From Planomicrobium stackebrandtii (GTDB lineage Bacteria > Bacillota > Bacilli > Bacillales_A > Planococcaceae), in NCBI RefSeq assembly GCF_030814955.1, contig NZ_JAUSWB010000008.1, positions 124,001 to 188,000 on the forward strand: 64,000 bases of DNA, given 5' to 3'. The position numbers and the translations under genes were made by a program. Positions 37,093 through 45,702 of this stretch are shown piece by piece (the first letter of the stretch is position 1; each line of letters starts with the position of its first letter). The notes beneath the pieces were generated by a model. That model ran no database searches. It was not told where the DNA came from and was given only the letters and a program-made list of their open reading frames with translations.

Positions 37093-38670
37093 ATGGAGAA
37101 TACGATTTTTTCGATTTTGCCGCCAATCATTGCAATCGTCATGGTACTGTTGACCCGCCGTGTGCTGTTGTCGTTGGGTACTGGTATTGTCGCAGCGGCT
37201 GTTATCCTGACATGGTTTGCACCGGTTGAAGCCTTGCAGGAGCTTGTAGCATCATTTGCAATTATTTTTTGGGACGGAGGCTTTAATGCCTATAATGTCT
37301 TTATCATTCTATTTCTTTTATTGCTGGGCATCATTACAGCTTTCGTCAGCTTGTCTGGAGGAAGCCATGCTTTCGCAGAGTGGGCTTCGACACGCATCAA
37401 GTCACGGAGAGGGGCAAAAGTTTTAACAGTGGCCCTTGGAATCGTCATCTTTATTGATGATTATTTCAACGCTTTGGCGGTGGGACAAGTTGCACGTCCC
37501 ATCACAGATCGGTACAAAATTTCGCGTGCGAAACTTGCTTACTTTATCGATTCAACTGCTGCACCTGTTTGTGTGGTTTCACCAGTATCGAGCTGGGGGG
37601 CGGCCATCATCGGCATTATCGCTACCATCTTAGCCGGGCAGACCTTTGTGGAATATTCCGCGCTGGAAGCCTTCTTATGGATGGCACCGATGAACTTCTA
37701 CGTCGTCGCTTCACTGGCCATTGTCTTTTTTGTCGCAGTCCGCGATGTCGACTTTGGCGAAATGAAAAAACACGAAGTATTGGCAATTTCCAAGGGGCAG
37801 CTTTTCGATCCTAATAAAACAATCCCTGGTGAAATGAAGGAAGATTTCCCATCTCATTCTTATGGACATGTTAGAGATTTATTGCTTCCGATTCTGCTGT
37901 TGATCGTCGGAACAGTAGGTGCGATGATTTGGACCGGCTACCAGAATGCTGGCCAAGTCTTTGATATCTGGTTGATTTTTGAGAACACGGATGTTCCAGC
38001 TTCATTGCTCACAGGCGGTGTTTTGGGAGCATTGACGTCAATCATCCTTTATGCGATGCAAATTAAAAAGAACAAAACAGCAAATGTTGGTTGGATCGGC
38101 AAAGGCATTTGGGCAGGCATTAAATCCATGATGGGTGCGGTGCTGATTTTGATTTTTGCGTGGTCACTGACATCATTGATCGGATCGCTCGAAACAGGAG
38201 CATATTTGGCAAATGTTGTTTCTGAAGGCAATGTACCGACAGCCATTTTGCCGGTCCTATTGTTTGTGTTAGCTGGAATCATGGCTTTCTCAACGGGAAC
38301 TTCATGGGGATCATTCGGTATTCTGTTGCCGATTGCAGGAACAATTATGATCGAAGCTGAGCCATCCTTGCTGCTTCCTGCTTTATCAGCAGTTTTGGCA
38401 GGAGCTGTATTCGGAGATCATTGCTCACCGATTTCTGATACGACAATCCTATCATCTACAGGAGCAGGGAGCAACCATATGGACCATGTCTTAACGCAGA
38501 TCCCCTATGCGTTGACAGCAGCCGGTATTGCTGCGATAGGGTATATTGTCATAGGTTATACTGGCTCATTATTGATCTCATTATGCGTAGTCATAGTGGT
38601 GCTTGCTGTGCTCTTTATCGTCTGGTCACAACGGACAACTATTATTGAAAAACAACAAAATGCACAATGA
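37093..38670 (+). CDS. NhaC-family transporter, probable lysine transporter
   Basis: A 525-residue, roughly 12-helix membrane protein of the NhaC family (FIDDYFNALAVGQVARPITD near 116; FSTGTSWGSFGILLPIAG near 395; GDHCSPISDTTILSS near 440). NhaC proteins exchange sodium for protons or carry organic acids. Control by a lysine riboswitch points to lysine as cargo, as has been inferred for riboswitch-linked NhaC-type genes in Firmicutes. AAGGAGGAAAT precedes the ATG. Direction of lysine flow is probably import because lysine shuts it off. Confidence 0.85.
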   Translation: MENTIFSILPPIIAIVMVLLTRRVLLSLGTGIVAAAVILTWFAPVEALQELVASFAIIFWDGGFNAYNVFIILFLLLLGIITAFVSLSGGSHAFAEWASTRIKSRRGAKVLTVALGIVIFIDDYFNALAVGQVARPITDRYKISRAKLAYFIDSTAAPVCVVSPVSSWGAAIIGIIATILAGQTFVEYSALEAFLWMAPMNFYVVASLAIVFFVAVRDVDFGEMKKHEVLAISKGQLFDPNKTIPGEMKEDFPSHSYGHVRDLLLPILLLIVGTVGAMIWTGYQNAGQVFDIWLIFENTDVPASLLTGGVLGALTSIILYAMQIKKNKTANVGWIGKGIWAGIKSMMGAVLILIFAWSLTSLIGSLETGAYLANVVSEGNVPTAILPVLLFVLAGIMAFSTGTSWGSFGILLPIAGTIMIEAEPSLLLPALSAVLAGAVFGDHCSPISDTTILSSTGAGSNHMDHVLTQIPYALTAAGIAAIGYIVIGYTGSLLISLCVVIVVLAVLFIVWSQRTTIIEKQQNAQ

Positions 38671-38678
38671 AAAGGGGA

Positions 38679-38706
38679 CAGAGAAGCTAATTCTCTGCCT
38701 TTTTAC
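38679..38706 (+). terminator. Terminator after the NhaC-type gene
   Basis: CAGAGAA pairs with TTCTCTG around GCTAA, followed by CC and five T residues. Confidence 0.7.
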
Positions 38707-38748
38707 TTTTGCCGCAATAGTTTTTTTGAAATATATTACGAATTCGTC

Positions 38749-38777
38749 TTTACTTTGGGGAAGCCTCTCGGTATACT
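38749..38777 (+). promoter_or_regulatory. Sigma-A promoter of the NSS-MetS pair
   Basis: TTTACT at 38749-38754 and TATACT at 38772-38777 with 17 bases between. The gene starts 87 bases further on. Confidence 0.55.
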
Positions 38778-38863
38778 ATTTTTAGATTAATTAATAATCT
38801 GAAAACAAACAAAATTCCTATTTTTATGTAAATAAAATGGGATAACACAAAGGGGGAAGAGAG

Positions 38864-40384
38864 ATGGAACGTTCGCAATGGGGTACACGTGCCGGCTTTA
38901 TTATGGCAGCTGTGGGTTCTGCAGTAGGTCTTGGGAACATATGGCGCTTTCCATATGTTGCATATGAAAATGGCGGGGGTGCATTTTTCATACCATATCT
39001 ATTTGCATTATTGACTGCGGGAATTCCGATTCTGATTTTGGAATTTACAATTGGCCATAAGTACCGTGGCTCAGCACCGTTGTCATTCTTCAGAATGGGC
39101 GGCAAAAAATTGGAATGGCTTGGTTGGTGGGCAGTATTTGTGTCCTTTGTCATATCTGTGTACTATGCCGTAATTATCGCCTGGGCAATGCGCTATACTA
39201 TATTTTCTTTCAATCAGGCATGGGGTACAGATACACAGGACTTCCTATTCAATGACTTTTTGCAGCTGACAGTTCAACCAGGACAAACTGGCGGGATTGT
39301 ATGGGGCGTATTTATCCCGCTTGCGTTAGTATGGATCATCACGCTGGGTATTCTGCTGGCAGGGGTCAAAAAAGGAATTGAGATGGCCAATCGGATTTTC
39401 ATCCCGACTTTGGTAATTATCTTCTTCGCAGTCGTTGTTCGTGCTGTGACATTAGACGGTGCATTGGTAGGTTTGGAAGCGTTCTTCCAGCCGAACTTTG
39501 ATGCCATAATGGATCCATCGGTATGGGTTGCAGCCTATGGACATATATTCTTCAGTTTGTCTGTAGCATTTGCGATCATGATCACGTATTCAAGTTATCT
39601 GCCGAAAAAATCGGATATCACCAACAACGCCTTTATTACAGGCTTTGCCAATTCGGCATTTGAGTTATTGGCGGGTATCGGAATATTTGCAGCACTTGGA
39701 TTCATGGCGGCTCAGCAAGGTGTCGCGGTTAGTGATGTTGCTACAGCCGGAGTCGGACTTGCTTTTGTGGTATTTCCGCAGATCATCAACGAGTTCCCGG
39801 GATTCAATGGCCTGTTTGGGGCAATGTTCTTCTTGTCGCTGACATTGGCAGGATTAACTTCATTGATTTCAATCACTGAAACTTATGTTGCTGGTTTCTC
39901 AGAGAAGTTCGGTATTTCCCGCAATAAATCAGTGCTCTTCGGCGGCGGCCTGGCTGCTTTAATTTCAATCCTATTCGCCACACAAGGCGGTTTGTACTTC
40001 CTGGATTTGGCAGATTACTTCATCAACCAATTCGGTGTTGCGGCAATCGGTTTAGTGGAAGTTCTACTGGTTGTTTGGGTCTTCCGCAAAGCGGACTTGC
40101 TCAAAGGCCATGCGAACGAAATCTCCGATATTCATTTGGGTGCGTGGTGGAAATTCAGTCTTGGCATTATCACACCAATCGTATTGGGTTATATGATGTT
40201 CGGCTTATTGAAACTGAACATTCTACAAGAGTTTGAGACGGAGACCGGCAACTATGAAGGGTATTCCGACATGTTTACCTTATCAGGTGGTGTGGCAGTC
40301 GCTGGGGCGGCAATAATTTTCGGAATTCTGTTCTCACTTGGAAAATGGCATAAAGATCAGGGAGAATATGACGAACGCAACTAA
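38864..40384 (+). CDS. NSS family sodium-dependent transporter (MetP-like)
   Basis: A 506-residue, 12-helix sodium symporter of the neurotransmitter:sodium family. Helix 1 carries the signature GSAVGLGNIWRFPYVAYENGG, with GGAFFIPYL after it; helix 6 region is GHIFFSLSVAFAIMITYSSY and helix 8 LTLAGLTSLISITE. Together with the tiny downstream gene it matches the MetP-MetS pair of Corynebacterium, which imports methionine and alanine. The ATG at 38864 follows AAAGGGGGAAGAG. Cargo is inferred only. Confidence 0.88.
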   Translation: MERSQWGTRAGFIMAAVGSAVGLGNIWRFPYVAYENGGGAFFIPYLFALLTAGIPILILEFTIGHKYRGSAPLSFFRMGGKKLEWLGWWAVFVSFVISVYYAVIIAWAMRYTIFSFNQAWGTDTQDFLFNDFLQLTVQPGQTGGIVWGVFIPLALVWIITLGILLAGVKKGIEMANRIFIPTLVIIFFAVVVRAVTLDGALVGLEAFFQPNFDAIMDPSVWVAAYGHIFFSLSVAFAIMITYSSYLPKKSDITNNAFITGFANSAFELLAGIGIFAALGFMAAQQGVAVSDVATAGVGLAFVVFPQIINEFPGFNGLFGAMFFLSLTLAGLTSLISITETYVAGFSEKFGISRNKSVLFGGGLAALISILFATQGGLYFLDLADYFINQFGVAAIGLVEVLLVVWVFRKADLLKGHANEISDIHLGAWWKFSLGIITPIVLGYMMFGLLKLNILQEFETETGNYEGYSDMFTLSGGVAVAGAAIIFGILFSLGKWHKDQGEYDERN

Positions 40385-40399
40385 AAGGGGGAGCTTCAT

Positions 40400-40531
40400 A
40401 TGTCTGTAAGTTCAATAGTCGTCATGATTATCGGTATGGTCATCATTTGGGGTGGCCTGGCTGCAAGCATCATACATGCGGTCAGCAGCAGCAAAAAGAA
40501 CAAAGCGAGAGACGCTGCTAATAACGTATAA
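40400..40531 (+). CDS. metS: MetS-like small subunit of the NSS transporter (43 aa)
   Basis: A 43-residue single-span membrane protein: MSVSSIVVMIIGMVIIWGG, then a short basic tail with KKNK. GGGGGAG precedes the ATG at 40400 and the gene begins 15 bases after the transporter stop. This is the size, position and composition of MetS, the small partner required by MetP. Such genes are commonly missed. A terminator follows at once. Confidence 0.82.
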   Translation: MSVSSIVVMIIGMVIIWGGLAASIIHAVSSSKKNKARDAANNV

Positions 40532-40537
40532 TTTACG

Positions 40538-40568
40538 AGCCCGGAAACGTCTAGTTTCCGGGCTTTTC
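40538..40568 (+). terminator. Terminator after metS
   Basis: AGCCCGGAAAC pairs with GTTTCCGGGCT around GTCTA, followed by T residues. Confidence 0.9.
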
Positions 40569-40674
40569 TATGCTTTTAAAGAGAGAGGCGAACTTGTTAG
40601 GAACTAGTCTTTATGATACATTTGGAATAGAATTGGATTCCATACATAAATCAGATAGATAGGGGACGATGTGC

Positions 40675-41598
40675 GTGGCAACTAAACAAGAACATCTCAG
40701 AAAGCCCGATTGGTTAAAAATCAAACTAAACACCAATGAAAACTATACGGATTTAAAGAAAATGATGCGGGAAAACAATCTGAACACGGTCTGTGAAGAA
40801 GCGAGATGCCCCAATATCCATGAGTGCTGGGGCACCCGAAGAACTGCTACGTTTATGATTCTTGGAGCTGTCTGCACGAGAGCCTGCCGGTTTTGTGCAG
40901 TGAAAACGGGATTACCGAACGAGTTGGATCTGCAGGAGCCTGAACGTGTTGCAGCTTCTGTGAAAATGATGAATTTGAAGCATGCAGTTATCACTGCCGT
41001 TGCACGGGATGATTTGAAAGATGGAGGATCGGCTGTATTTGCTGAAACAATCCGGGCAATCAAGCGAGCCAATCCGTTTACAACGATCGAAGTCCTGCCT
41101 TCTGATATGGGTGGAGTCTATGAAAATCTGGAACGGCTGATGGATGCAAAACCGGACATTTTAAATCATAATATAGAAACGGTGCGCCGCCTGACACCAA
41201 GAGTCAGAGCGCGTGCTAAATATGACCGCTCATTGGAGCTGTTGAAGCGCTCAAAAGAACTGCATCCCGAGATTCCGACTAAATCATCGCTGATGATCGG
41301 CTTGGGCGAAACAAAGGAAGAAATTATCGAAGTCATGGATGACCTGCGCGCAAATGATGTTGATATCATGACAATCGGCCAATATCTCCAGCCTACGAAA
41401 AAACATTTAAACGTACAAAAATATTATTCGCCAAAAGAATTCAAGGAATTCTGGGAGATCGCGATGACTAAAGGGTTTTCGCATTGCCAGGCAGGCCCTC
41501 TAGTCCGAAGCAGCTATCATGCGGACGAACAAGTCAATGCAGCTGCCAAAGAGCGTCAGCGCCTCGGAGAAGTGCAAGCAGCTGCTACTAACAGCTAA
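40675..41598 (+). CDS. lipA: Lipoyl synthase LipA
   Basis: A 307-residue radical SAM enzyme that inserts two sulphur atoms into octanoyl groups. Both Fe-S cluster motifs are present: Cys40, Cys45, Cys51 ([12 protein letters not shown]) for the auxiliary cluster and Cys67, Cys71, Cys74 (CTRACRFC) for SAM cleavage, plus the terminal RSSYHAD Ser. GTG 40675 is chosen because AGGGGA is nine bases upstream and the protein then starts like Bacillus LipA ([11 protein letters not shown]); ATG 40669 is the alternative. GcvH at 20.4 kb is one likely target. Confidence 0.95.
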   Translation: MATKQEHLRKPDWLKIKLNTNENYTDLKKMMRENNLNTVCEEARCPNIHECWGTRRTATFMILGAVCTRACRFCAVKTGLPNELDLQEPERVAASVKMMNLKHAVITAVARDDLKDGGSAVFAETIRAIKRANPFTTIEVLPSDMGGVYENLERLMDAKPDILNHNIETVRRLTPRVRARAKYDRSLELLKRSKELHPEIPTKSSLMIGLGETKEEIIEVMDDLRANDVDIMTIGQYLQPTKKHLNVQKYYSPKEFKEFWEIAMTKGFSHCQAGPLVRSSYHADEQVNAAAKERQRLGEVQAAATNS

Positions 41599-41613
41599 TG
41601 GATGGTGAGAAAA

Positions 41614-41940
41614 TTGATCACATTGGATCAGTGGAATTATGATATATTAATCGATTACCGCGAAGGATTTCAGGAAGAGGCGATTACCGCCCGTTTTAGT
41701 GAAATCCTGTCAAAATACGATTATATTTTAGGCGACTGGGGCTACGGGCAGTTGCGGTTAAAAGGCTTTTTTGAAGACACCAACCACAAGGCGACATATG
41801 ATACCAAAATTAGCACACTGCAGGACTATCTATACGAGTATTGCAATTTTGGCTGTGCTTATTTTGTGATAAAGAAAGTTGGAAAAGCAGCTCCCCCGAT
41901 TGAAGAACCCGAACAACAGACTCCCGAAGCGGACATTTGA
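41614..41940 (+). CDS. yutD: YutD family protein
   Basis: A 108-residue protein of the YutD (DUF1027) family. Family blocks are NYDILIDYREGFQEEA, YDYILGDWGYGQLRLKGFF and YLYEYCNFGCAYFVIKK, which has two cysteines. Function unknown. TTG 41614 gives a start that matches Bacillus YutD and has GGTGAG before it; an ATG at 41602 would add four residues. It follows lipA by 15 bases and is probably co-transcribed. Confidence 0.85.
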   Translation: MITLDQWNYDILIDYREGFQEEAITARFSEILSKYDYILGDWGYGQLRLKGFFEDTNHKATYDTKISTLQDYLYEYCNFGCAYFVIKKVGKAAPPIEEPEQQTPEADI

Positions 41941-41957
41941 TCCGCCGGGGGTTTTTT
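41918..41957 (+). terminator. Terminator overlapping the end of yutD
   Basis: ACTCCCGAAGCGGA pairs imperfectly with TCCGCCGGGGG around CATTTGA, followed by six T residues. Confidence 0.7.
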
Positions 41958-42022
41958 CATGCATTATGATATGATAAAGAAAGAAAACGAAGATTTTCAA
42001 ACGCCTATTGGAGGGTATTTTT

Positions 42023-42478
42023 ATGTATTTTATTGACCGCAGCAACATTACAGAAACGATTGGGTACATGAATTCTTTATTGGAATATTATGAAGGCCAG
42101 CAACAATGGACTTCATTTGGCGAACAGTTGGCATTGGAGCGTATAGGTGCAAATATTATCGAGTCGATCATTGATGTCGGAAACTCGATGATTGACGGAT
42201 TCATCATGCGGGACCCGGGCAGCTACGACGATATCATCGATATACTAGTAGATGAACAAGTGATCACAAAAGAGATGGATCAGCCATTAAAGCAAGTAAT
42301 TGCATTACGGAAAATGCTGGTTCGTGAGTTTATGAAAGTAGATCAACAGGCGATTACAGCTGCAATCGACAACAACCTGGAATCATTGAAAGCGTTCGGA
42401 CCAAAAGTAGAACATTATCTTGTTCATGAACTGGGACCGGTTTCGGCATTTATTCCGGAGGCAAACGATGACCATTAA
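42023..42478 (+). CDS. yutE: DUF86 / HepT-like protein YutE
   Basis: A 151-residue helical protein of the DUF86 family, related to the HEPN fold of HepT-type RNase toxins. RIGANIIESIIDVGNSMIDG near 38 and IALRKMLVREFMKVD near 94 are the family blocks. The usual partner, a MNT nucleotidyltransferase, is not adjacent, so a housekeeping YutE orthologue is more likely than a toxin. GGAGGG precedes the ATG at 42023. It overlaps yutF by 11 bases. Confidence 0.8.
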   Translation: MYFIDRSNITETIGYMNSLLEYYEGQQQWTSFGEQLALERIGANIIESIIDVGNSMIDGFIMRDPGSYDDIIDILVDEQVITKEMDQPLKQVIALRKMLVREFMKVDQQAITAAIDNNLESLKAFGPKVEHYLVHELGPVSAFIPEANDDH

Positions 42479-43241
42479 AAAAACGTATGGTGCCTATTGT
42501 TTGGATTTGGATGGCACGATCTACCGTGGTACAGAACCGGTTGAAGAGGCGGCTGCCTTTGTCAAACGCCTGCAGCTGAAAGAGATCGAACCGTATTTCG
42601 TTACGAATAATGCATCCATGACGCAGCAGCAATTAAAGGCCAAACTGGCCGGTTTCGGAATCGATGCAAAAAAAGAGCGCATCATGTCTTCAGCAATTGC
42701 TGCTGCCAAATATATCAAACGCTGGTATTCCGAACGATCGGTTTACATGATTGGGTCGGACGGTTTGGATCAGGCGTTGCGCCAGGAAGGGATCGAGCGG
42801 GTAGAGGAAGATGCGGGCATTGTGCTGATGGGAATCGACCGCAACATAACTTACGAAAAACTGGCCGCAGCTTGTCTGGAAATCCGAAAAGGGGCGGTCT
42901 TCCTGTCGACCAATCAAGATCTGGCTTTTCCTTCAGAAAAAGGATTTTTGCCGGGAAACGGCGCTTTTACGGCCTTGGTAGCGGCTTCGACCGATGTGGA
43001 TCCAGTTTATATCGGCAAACCGGAAATCCATATGCTTGATGCGATTCAGTATGAATCGGGTCTAGAAAAAAGCGAAATGGTGATGATCGGGGATAATTAC
43101 GATACCGATATCCAGGCAGGAATACGCTTTGGAATCGATACGATCCATGTCAACACTGGCGTCACTCGAATGGAAACGGTGCTGGAAAAAGAACAGCCGC
43201 CCAGCTTTGCGATTGAAAATCTTAAGTTTTGGGAAGTATGA
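42468..43241 (+). CDS. yutF: HAD-superfamily phosphatase, NagD type (YutF)
   Basis: A 257-residue HAD hydrolase. The nucleophile motif is DLDGTIY (Asp13, Asp15), motif II FVTNNAS near 42 and the acid pair motif MVMIGDNYDTDIQAG near 205, with the C2b cap between. NagD-type enzymes cleave small phosphate esters such as glycerol-1-phosphate or nucleotides. CGGAGG precedes the ATG, inside the end of yutE. Confidence 0.9.
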   Translation: MTIKKTYGAYCLDLDGTIYRGTEPVEEAAAFVKRLQLKEIEPYFVTNNASMTQQQLKAKLAGFGIDAKKERIMSSAIAAAKYIKRWYSERSVYMIGSDGLDQALRQEGIERVEEDAGIVLMGIDRNITYEKLAAACLEIRKGAVFLSTNQDLAFPSEKGFLPGNGAFTALVAASTDVDPVYIGKPEIHMLDAIQYESGLEKSEMVMIGDNYDTDIQAGIRFGIDTIHVNTGVTRMETVLEKEQPPSFAIENLKFWEV

Positions 43242-43286
43242 GCAAAGCTTAGCAGAGAATCTTCATTTTACGATTAATTTTTAAAC

Positions 43287-43313
43287 AAAAAAAAAGCCGT
43301 TTTTCAACGGCTT
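43287..43313 (-). terminator. Terminator of yuzB
   Basis: AAGCCGTT and AACGGCTT form the stem; on the minus strand nine T residues follow. It touches the yuzB stop. Confidence 0.88.
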
Positions 43314-43548
43314 AAAATAACGGGTTTTCTTCTATGAATTCGTAGACTTTTTTTGTCAGTTCATCAGTGGATTCTGCTTCGACGATTTCCCCGTTGACCA
43401 GGGCATATAGAGACTCGGAACATTTTGTGCAATAGCTTAAACAGCCGTATTCCAAAACATCGAGATTGGGATCCCGTTCGAGTTTTTCAAAAGAATCTTG
43501 TGCGCCATTGGCAATATTACTGATGCAAAATTCAACAATCGGTTTCAT
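43312..43548 (-). CDS. yuzB: YuzB family protein (DUF1450)
   Basis: A 78-residue protein with four cysteines: Cys8 in VEFCISN and the group GCLSYCTKC near 35-43. The cysteine pattern and length match UPF0349/DUF1450 (YuzB). It may hold a metal or Fe-S centre; the role is not known. GAGGTGA precedes the ATG. It is divergent from yutJ. Confidence 0.88.
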   Translation of the reverse strand: MKPIVEFCISNIANGAQDSFEKLERDPNLDVLEYGCLSYCTKCSESLYALVNGEIVEAESTDELTKKVYEFIEENPLF

Positions 43549-43623
43549 TCTAAGTCACCTCACTACAACGAAATCCTACCTTTTTTCGAAGCCAGAGTCA
43601 ATTAATTGATTTCTGGCTAAAGC

Positions 43624-43653
43624 ATTGTGAAAGTTATCACAATCAGCTATACT
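43624..43653 (+). promoter_or_regulatory. yutJ promoter overlapped by a Rex-like operator
   Basis: TTGTGA at 43625-43630 and TATACT at 43648-43653 are 17 bases apart, a good sigma-A promoter. The -35 is part of the palindrome ATTGTGA-N6-TCACAAT (43624-43643), which differs by one base from the Rex consensus TTGTGAAN4TTCACAA. Rex releases DNA when NADH is high, a fitting control for an NADH dehydrogenase-like gene. Confidence 0.6.
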
Positions 43654-43700
43654 CATATGTGAGAAATTGATGAGACAGACGAAATTTAAAGGAGATATTT

Positions 43701-44768
43701 ATGCGAAAATTAGTCTTACTTGGAGGCGGATACGGCAATATGCGAATTTTGCTTCGCTTATTGCCAGCCAGCCTTCCACAGGATACCGAAATAATTTTAA
43801 TTGACCGAACCCCTTTTCACAGCATGAAGACGGAATTCTATGCCTTAGCTGCCGGTACCGAGTCAGATCATGACGTGCGTGTCCCATTCCCGGAACACGA
43901 GCGCTTGAAGGTAGTAAACGGTGAAATACTGGAAATCGGGCTCCAGGAAAAATGCATTTTCATGGAGAATGGCGACCGCATTGCTTATGATGACCTGGTC
44001 ATTGGTCTTGGCTGCGAAGACAAGTACCACAGTGTGCCCGGAGCTGATGAATTCACATACAGCATCCAGACCATCGGCAAGTCACGCGCGACTTATCAGG
44101 CTTTGCTTGGCTTGCCAGCTGGCGCAGTCGTGGGTGTTGTAGGAGCTGGACTCAGCGGGATTGAATTGGCCAGTGAACTGCGGGAAAGCCGGAAAGACTT
44201 GAATATCAAGCTGTTTGACCGCAGCCCTCGTATCTTGCGTGATTTTCCTGAACGCTTGAGTAATTTTGTCCGAAAATGGTTTGAAAATAACAACGTCGAT
44301 GTGGTATCCAATTCGAATATCACACAAGTTGAACCAAACATGCTTTATAACCATGAAGAAACGATTCCGGTAGATGCCGTTGTTTGGACAGCGGGTATCC
44401 AACCGGTCAAGCCAGTGCGGGACCTGGGGCTTGCCAGCGACAGCAGCGGACGAATTGTCATCAACCAGTACCATCAGTTGCCGGACGACGAACATGTTTA
44501 CGTAGTTGGTGATTGTGCTGCATTGCCAATGGCGCCGTCTGCACAGTTGGCGGAAGAACAAGCAGAACAGATTGTCAAAGTATTGAAAGCAACATGGAAA
44601 GGCGAGGAACTGCCAGAAACCATGCCAGAAATTAAGCTGAAAGGCTTCCTTGGCTCTCTCGGCAAAAAACAGGGCTTCGCATATTTAGCAGATCGCACCG
44701 TAACCGGACGCATCGCCCGTTTGATGAAATCAGGCGTATTGTGGATGTATAAATGGCATAATGGCTAA
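43701..44768 (+). CDS. yutJ: Type II NADH dehydrogenase-like flavoprotein YutJ
   Basis: A 355-residue two-dinucleotide-fold flavoprotein. The FAD motif LGGGYGNMR starts at residue 7 and the NADH motif GVVGAGLSGIELASELRE near 146; YVVGDCAALP near 266 holds the flavin. It resembles NDH-2 enzymes but is shorter at the C-terminus than the 400-residue Ndh, as known for YutJ. It probably passes electrons from NAD(P)H at the membrane. AAAGGAG precedes the ATG. Regulation by Rex is suggested by the operator upstream. Confidence 0.85.
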   Translation: MRKLVLLGGGYGNMRILLRLLPASLPQDTEIILIDRTPFHSMKTEFYALAAGTESDHDVRVPFPEHERLKVVNGEILEIGLQEKCIFMENGDRIAYDDLVIGLGCEDKYHSVPGADEFTYSIQTIGKSRATYQALLGLPAGAVVGVVGAGLSGIELASELRESRKDLNIKLFDRSPRILRDFPERLSNFVRKWFENNNVDVVSNSNITQVEPNMLYNHEETIPVDAVVWTAGIQPVKPVRDLGLASDSSGRIVINQYHQLPDDEHVYVVGDCAALPMAPSAQLAEEQAEQIVKVLKATWKGEELPETMPEIKLKGFLGSLGKKQGFAYLADRTVTGRIARLMKSGVLWMYKWHNG

Positions 44769-44770
44769 CA

Positions 44771-44799
44771 AAAAAAGCGCTCATCATTGAGCGCTTTTT
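44771..44799. terminator. Bidirectional terminator
   Basis: AAAAAGCGCTCA pairs with TGAGCGCTTTTT around TCAT; serves yutJ and the convergent yuzD. Confidence 0.9.
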
Positions 44800-45126
44800 C
44801 TATTTCACATCAGTAAATCCATGTTTTTCAAGTTCACGGTATACGGGCTTTAATTGGACATAGCCTTCGCCAACCACTTCTCCTTCGATCAAAACAAGCG
44901 GATAAAAAAATTCGTCATCCAAAATGCGCTGTGCATAATCCTTCTGGTGCTCGAGTGCCATAGGTTTCTCAATATCGATATAGGTAATTGAAAATGGCTG
45001 ATCCTTGTATTTTCTTGAGATGGCAGCTTCCAGCCATTCATAAGTATCGATGGAAGATGGCGCGTTGACGCAGCTTGCGCAGATTACATCGGTTCCATAG
45101 ACTTCAATGGATAATTCTTTCTGCAT
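44800..45126 (-). CDS. yuzD: YuzD family protein (DUF1462)
   Basis: A 108-residue thioredoxin-like protein. The pair CASC (VICASCVNAPSS near 15-18) with the following ETYEWLEAAI-type helix, and YPLVLIEGEVVGEGY near 75, are the YuzD family marks. It looks like a disulphide or persulphide handling protein; its partner is unknown. It is divergent from the NfuA-like gene, a neighbourhood kept in Bacillales. AGGAGGACC precedes the ATG. Confidence 0.85.
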   Translation of the reverse strand: MQKELSIEVYGTDVICASCVNAPSSIDTYEWLEAAISRKYKDQPFSITYIDIEKPMALEHQKDYAQRILDDEFFYPLVLIEGEVVGEGYVQLKPVYRELEKHGFTDVK

Positions 45127-45175
45127 AATTTGGTCCTCCTATAAATTCATTAGTGGCTTTTTCTCTCTAATCACA

Positions 45176-45190
45176 TTATAATGATTATAA
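45176..45190. promoter_or_regulatory. PerR-type operator
   Basis: TTATAATGATTATAA is a perfect 7-1-7 palindrome identical to the PerR box consensus TTATAATNATTATAA. It lies in the 82-base gap between divergent yuzD and the NfuA-like gene, directly before the AAAGGAG of the latter, and contains two TATAAT sequences that may act as -10 boxes. Peroxide would lift repression. Confidence 0.65.
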
Positions 45191-45208
45191 TGAAAGGAGT
45201 CGATATAA

Positions 45209-45445
45209 ATGACTGAAGCTTTGATTGAAGATCAAGTAATGGAAGTCTTAGATAAATTGCGTCCATTCCTTTTGCGTGACGGGGGAGACTGCGAACTTGT
45301 TGATGTAGAAGACGGAATCGTAAAACTTCGTCTGCTCGGTGCATGCGGAAGCTGCCCAAGTTCGACAATTACATTAAAAGCAGGGATTGAACGCGCGTTA
45401 GTGGAAGAAGTTCCTGGCATAGTAGAAGTAGAACAAGTATTTTAA
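45209..45445 (+). CDS. yutI: NfuA/NifU C-terminal domain Fe-S carrier (YutI)
   Basis: A 78-residue Nfu domain. The cluster-binding pair is Cys46 and Cys49 in [29 protein letters not shown] near 18 is the conserved N-terminal half. It accepts clusters from SufBCD and delivers them to target proteins such as aconitase or LipA. AAAGGAG precedes the ATG and a PerR-type box precedes that. A terminator follows. Confidence 0.92.
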   Translation: MTEALIEDQVMEVLDKLRPFLLRDGGDCELVDVEDGIVKLRLLGACGSCPSSTITLKAGIERALVEEVPGIVEVEQVF

Positions 45446-45449
45446 TGCC

Positions 45450-45475
45450 AAGGGACCTTTTCAGGTCCCTTTTTC
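45450..45475 (+). terminator. Terminator after the NfuA-like gene
   Basis: AAGGGACCT pairs with AGGTCCCTT around TTTC, followed by T residues. Confidence 0.88.
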
Positions 45476-45702
45476 TGTATAAATAACATTAATATGAGCT
45501 GAACTAAGTACGTACTTTTGTATGTTGCTTCAGTTGCTTTGAGCACAGCTCCTGGATGGAAGCAGAGCTATTTTGAAGAATACCCATGCAAAATATTCTT
45601 TATTAAAATAGTCTGTCTAACTTATGTAGTTGTTTGAAGGTGGACGGCTTGAATAATAGTGGAAACAATTGCTATGATAATCCCTATAGGAAGGTGATTT
45701 AA

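Noticed and set aside
42023-42478. YutE as the toxin of a HepT-MNT pair
   Set aside because: No MNT nucleotidyltransferase gene is adjacent, and the gene sits in the conserved yutD-yutE-yutF neighbourhood.
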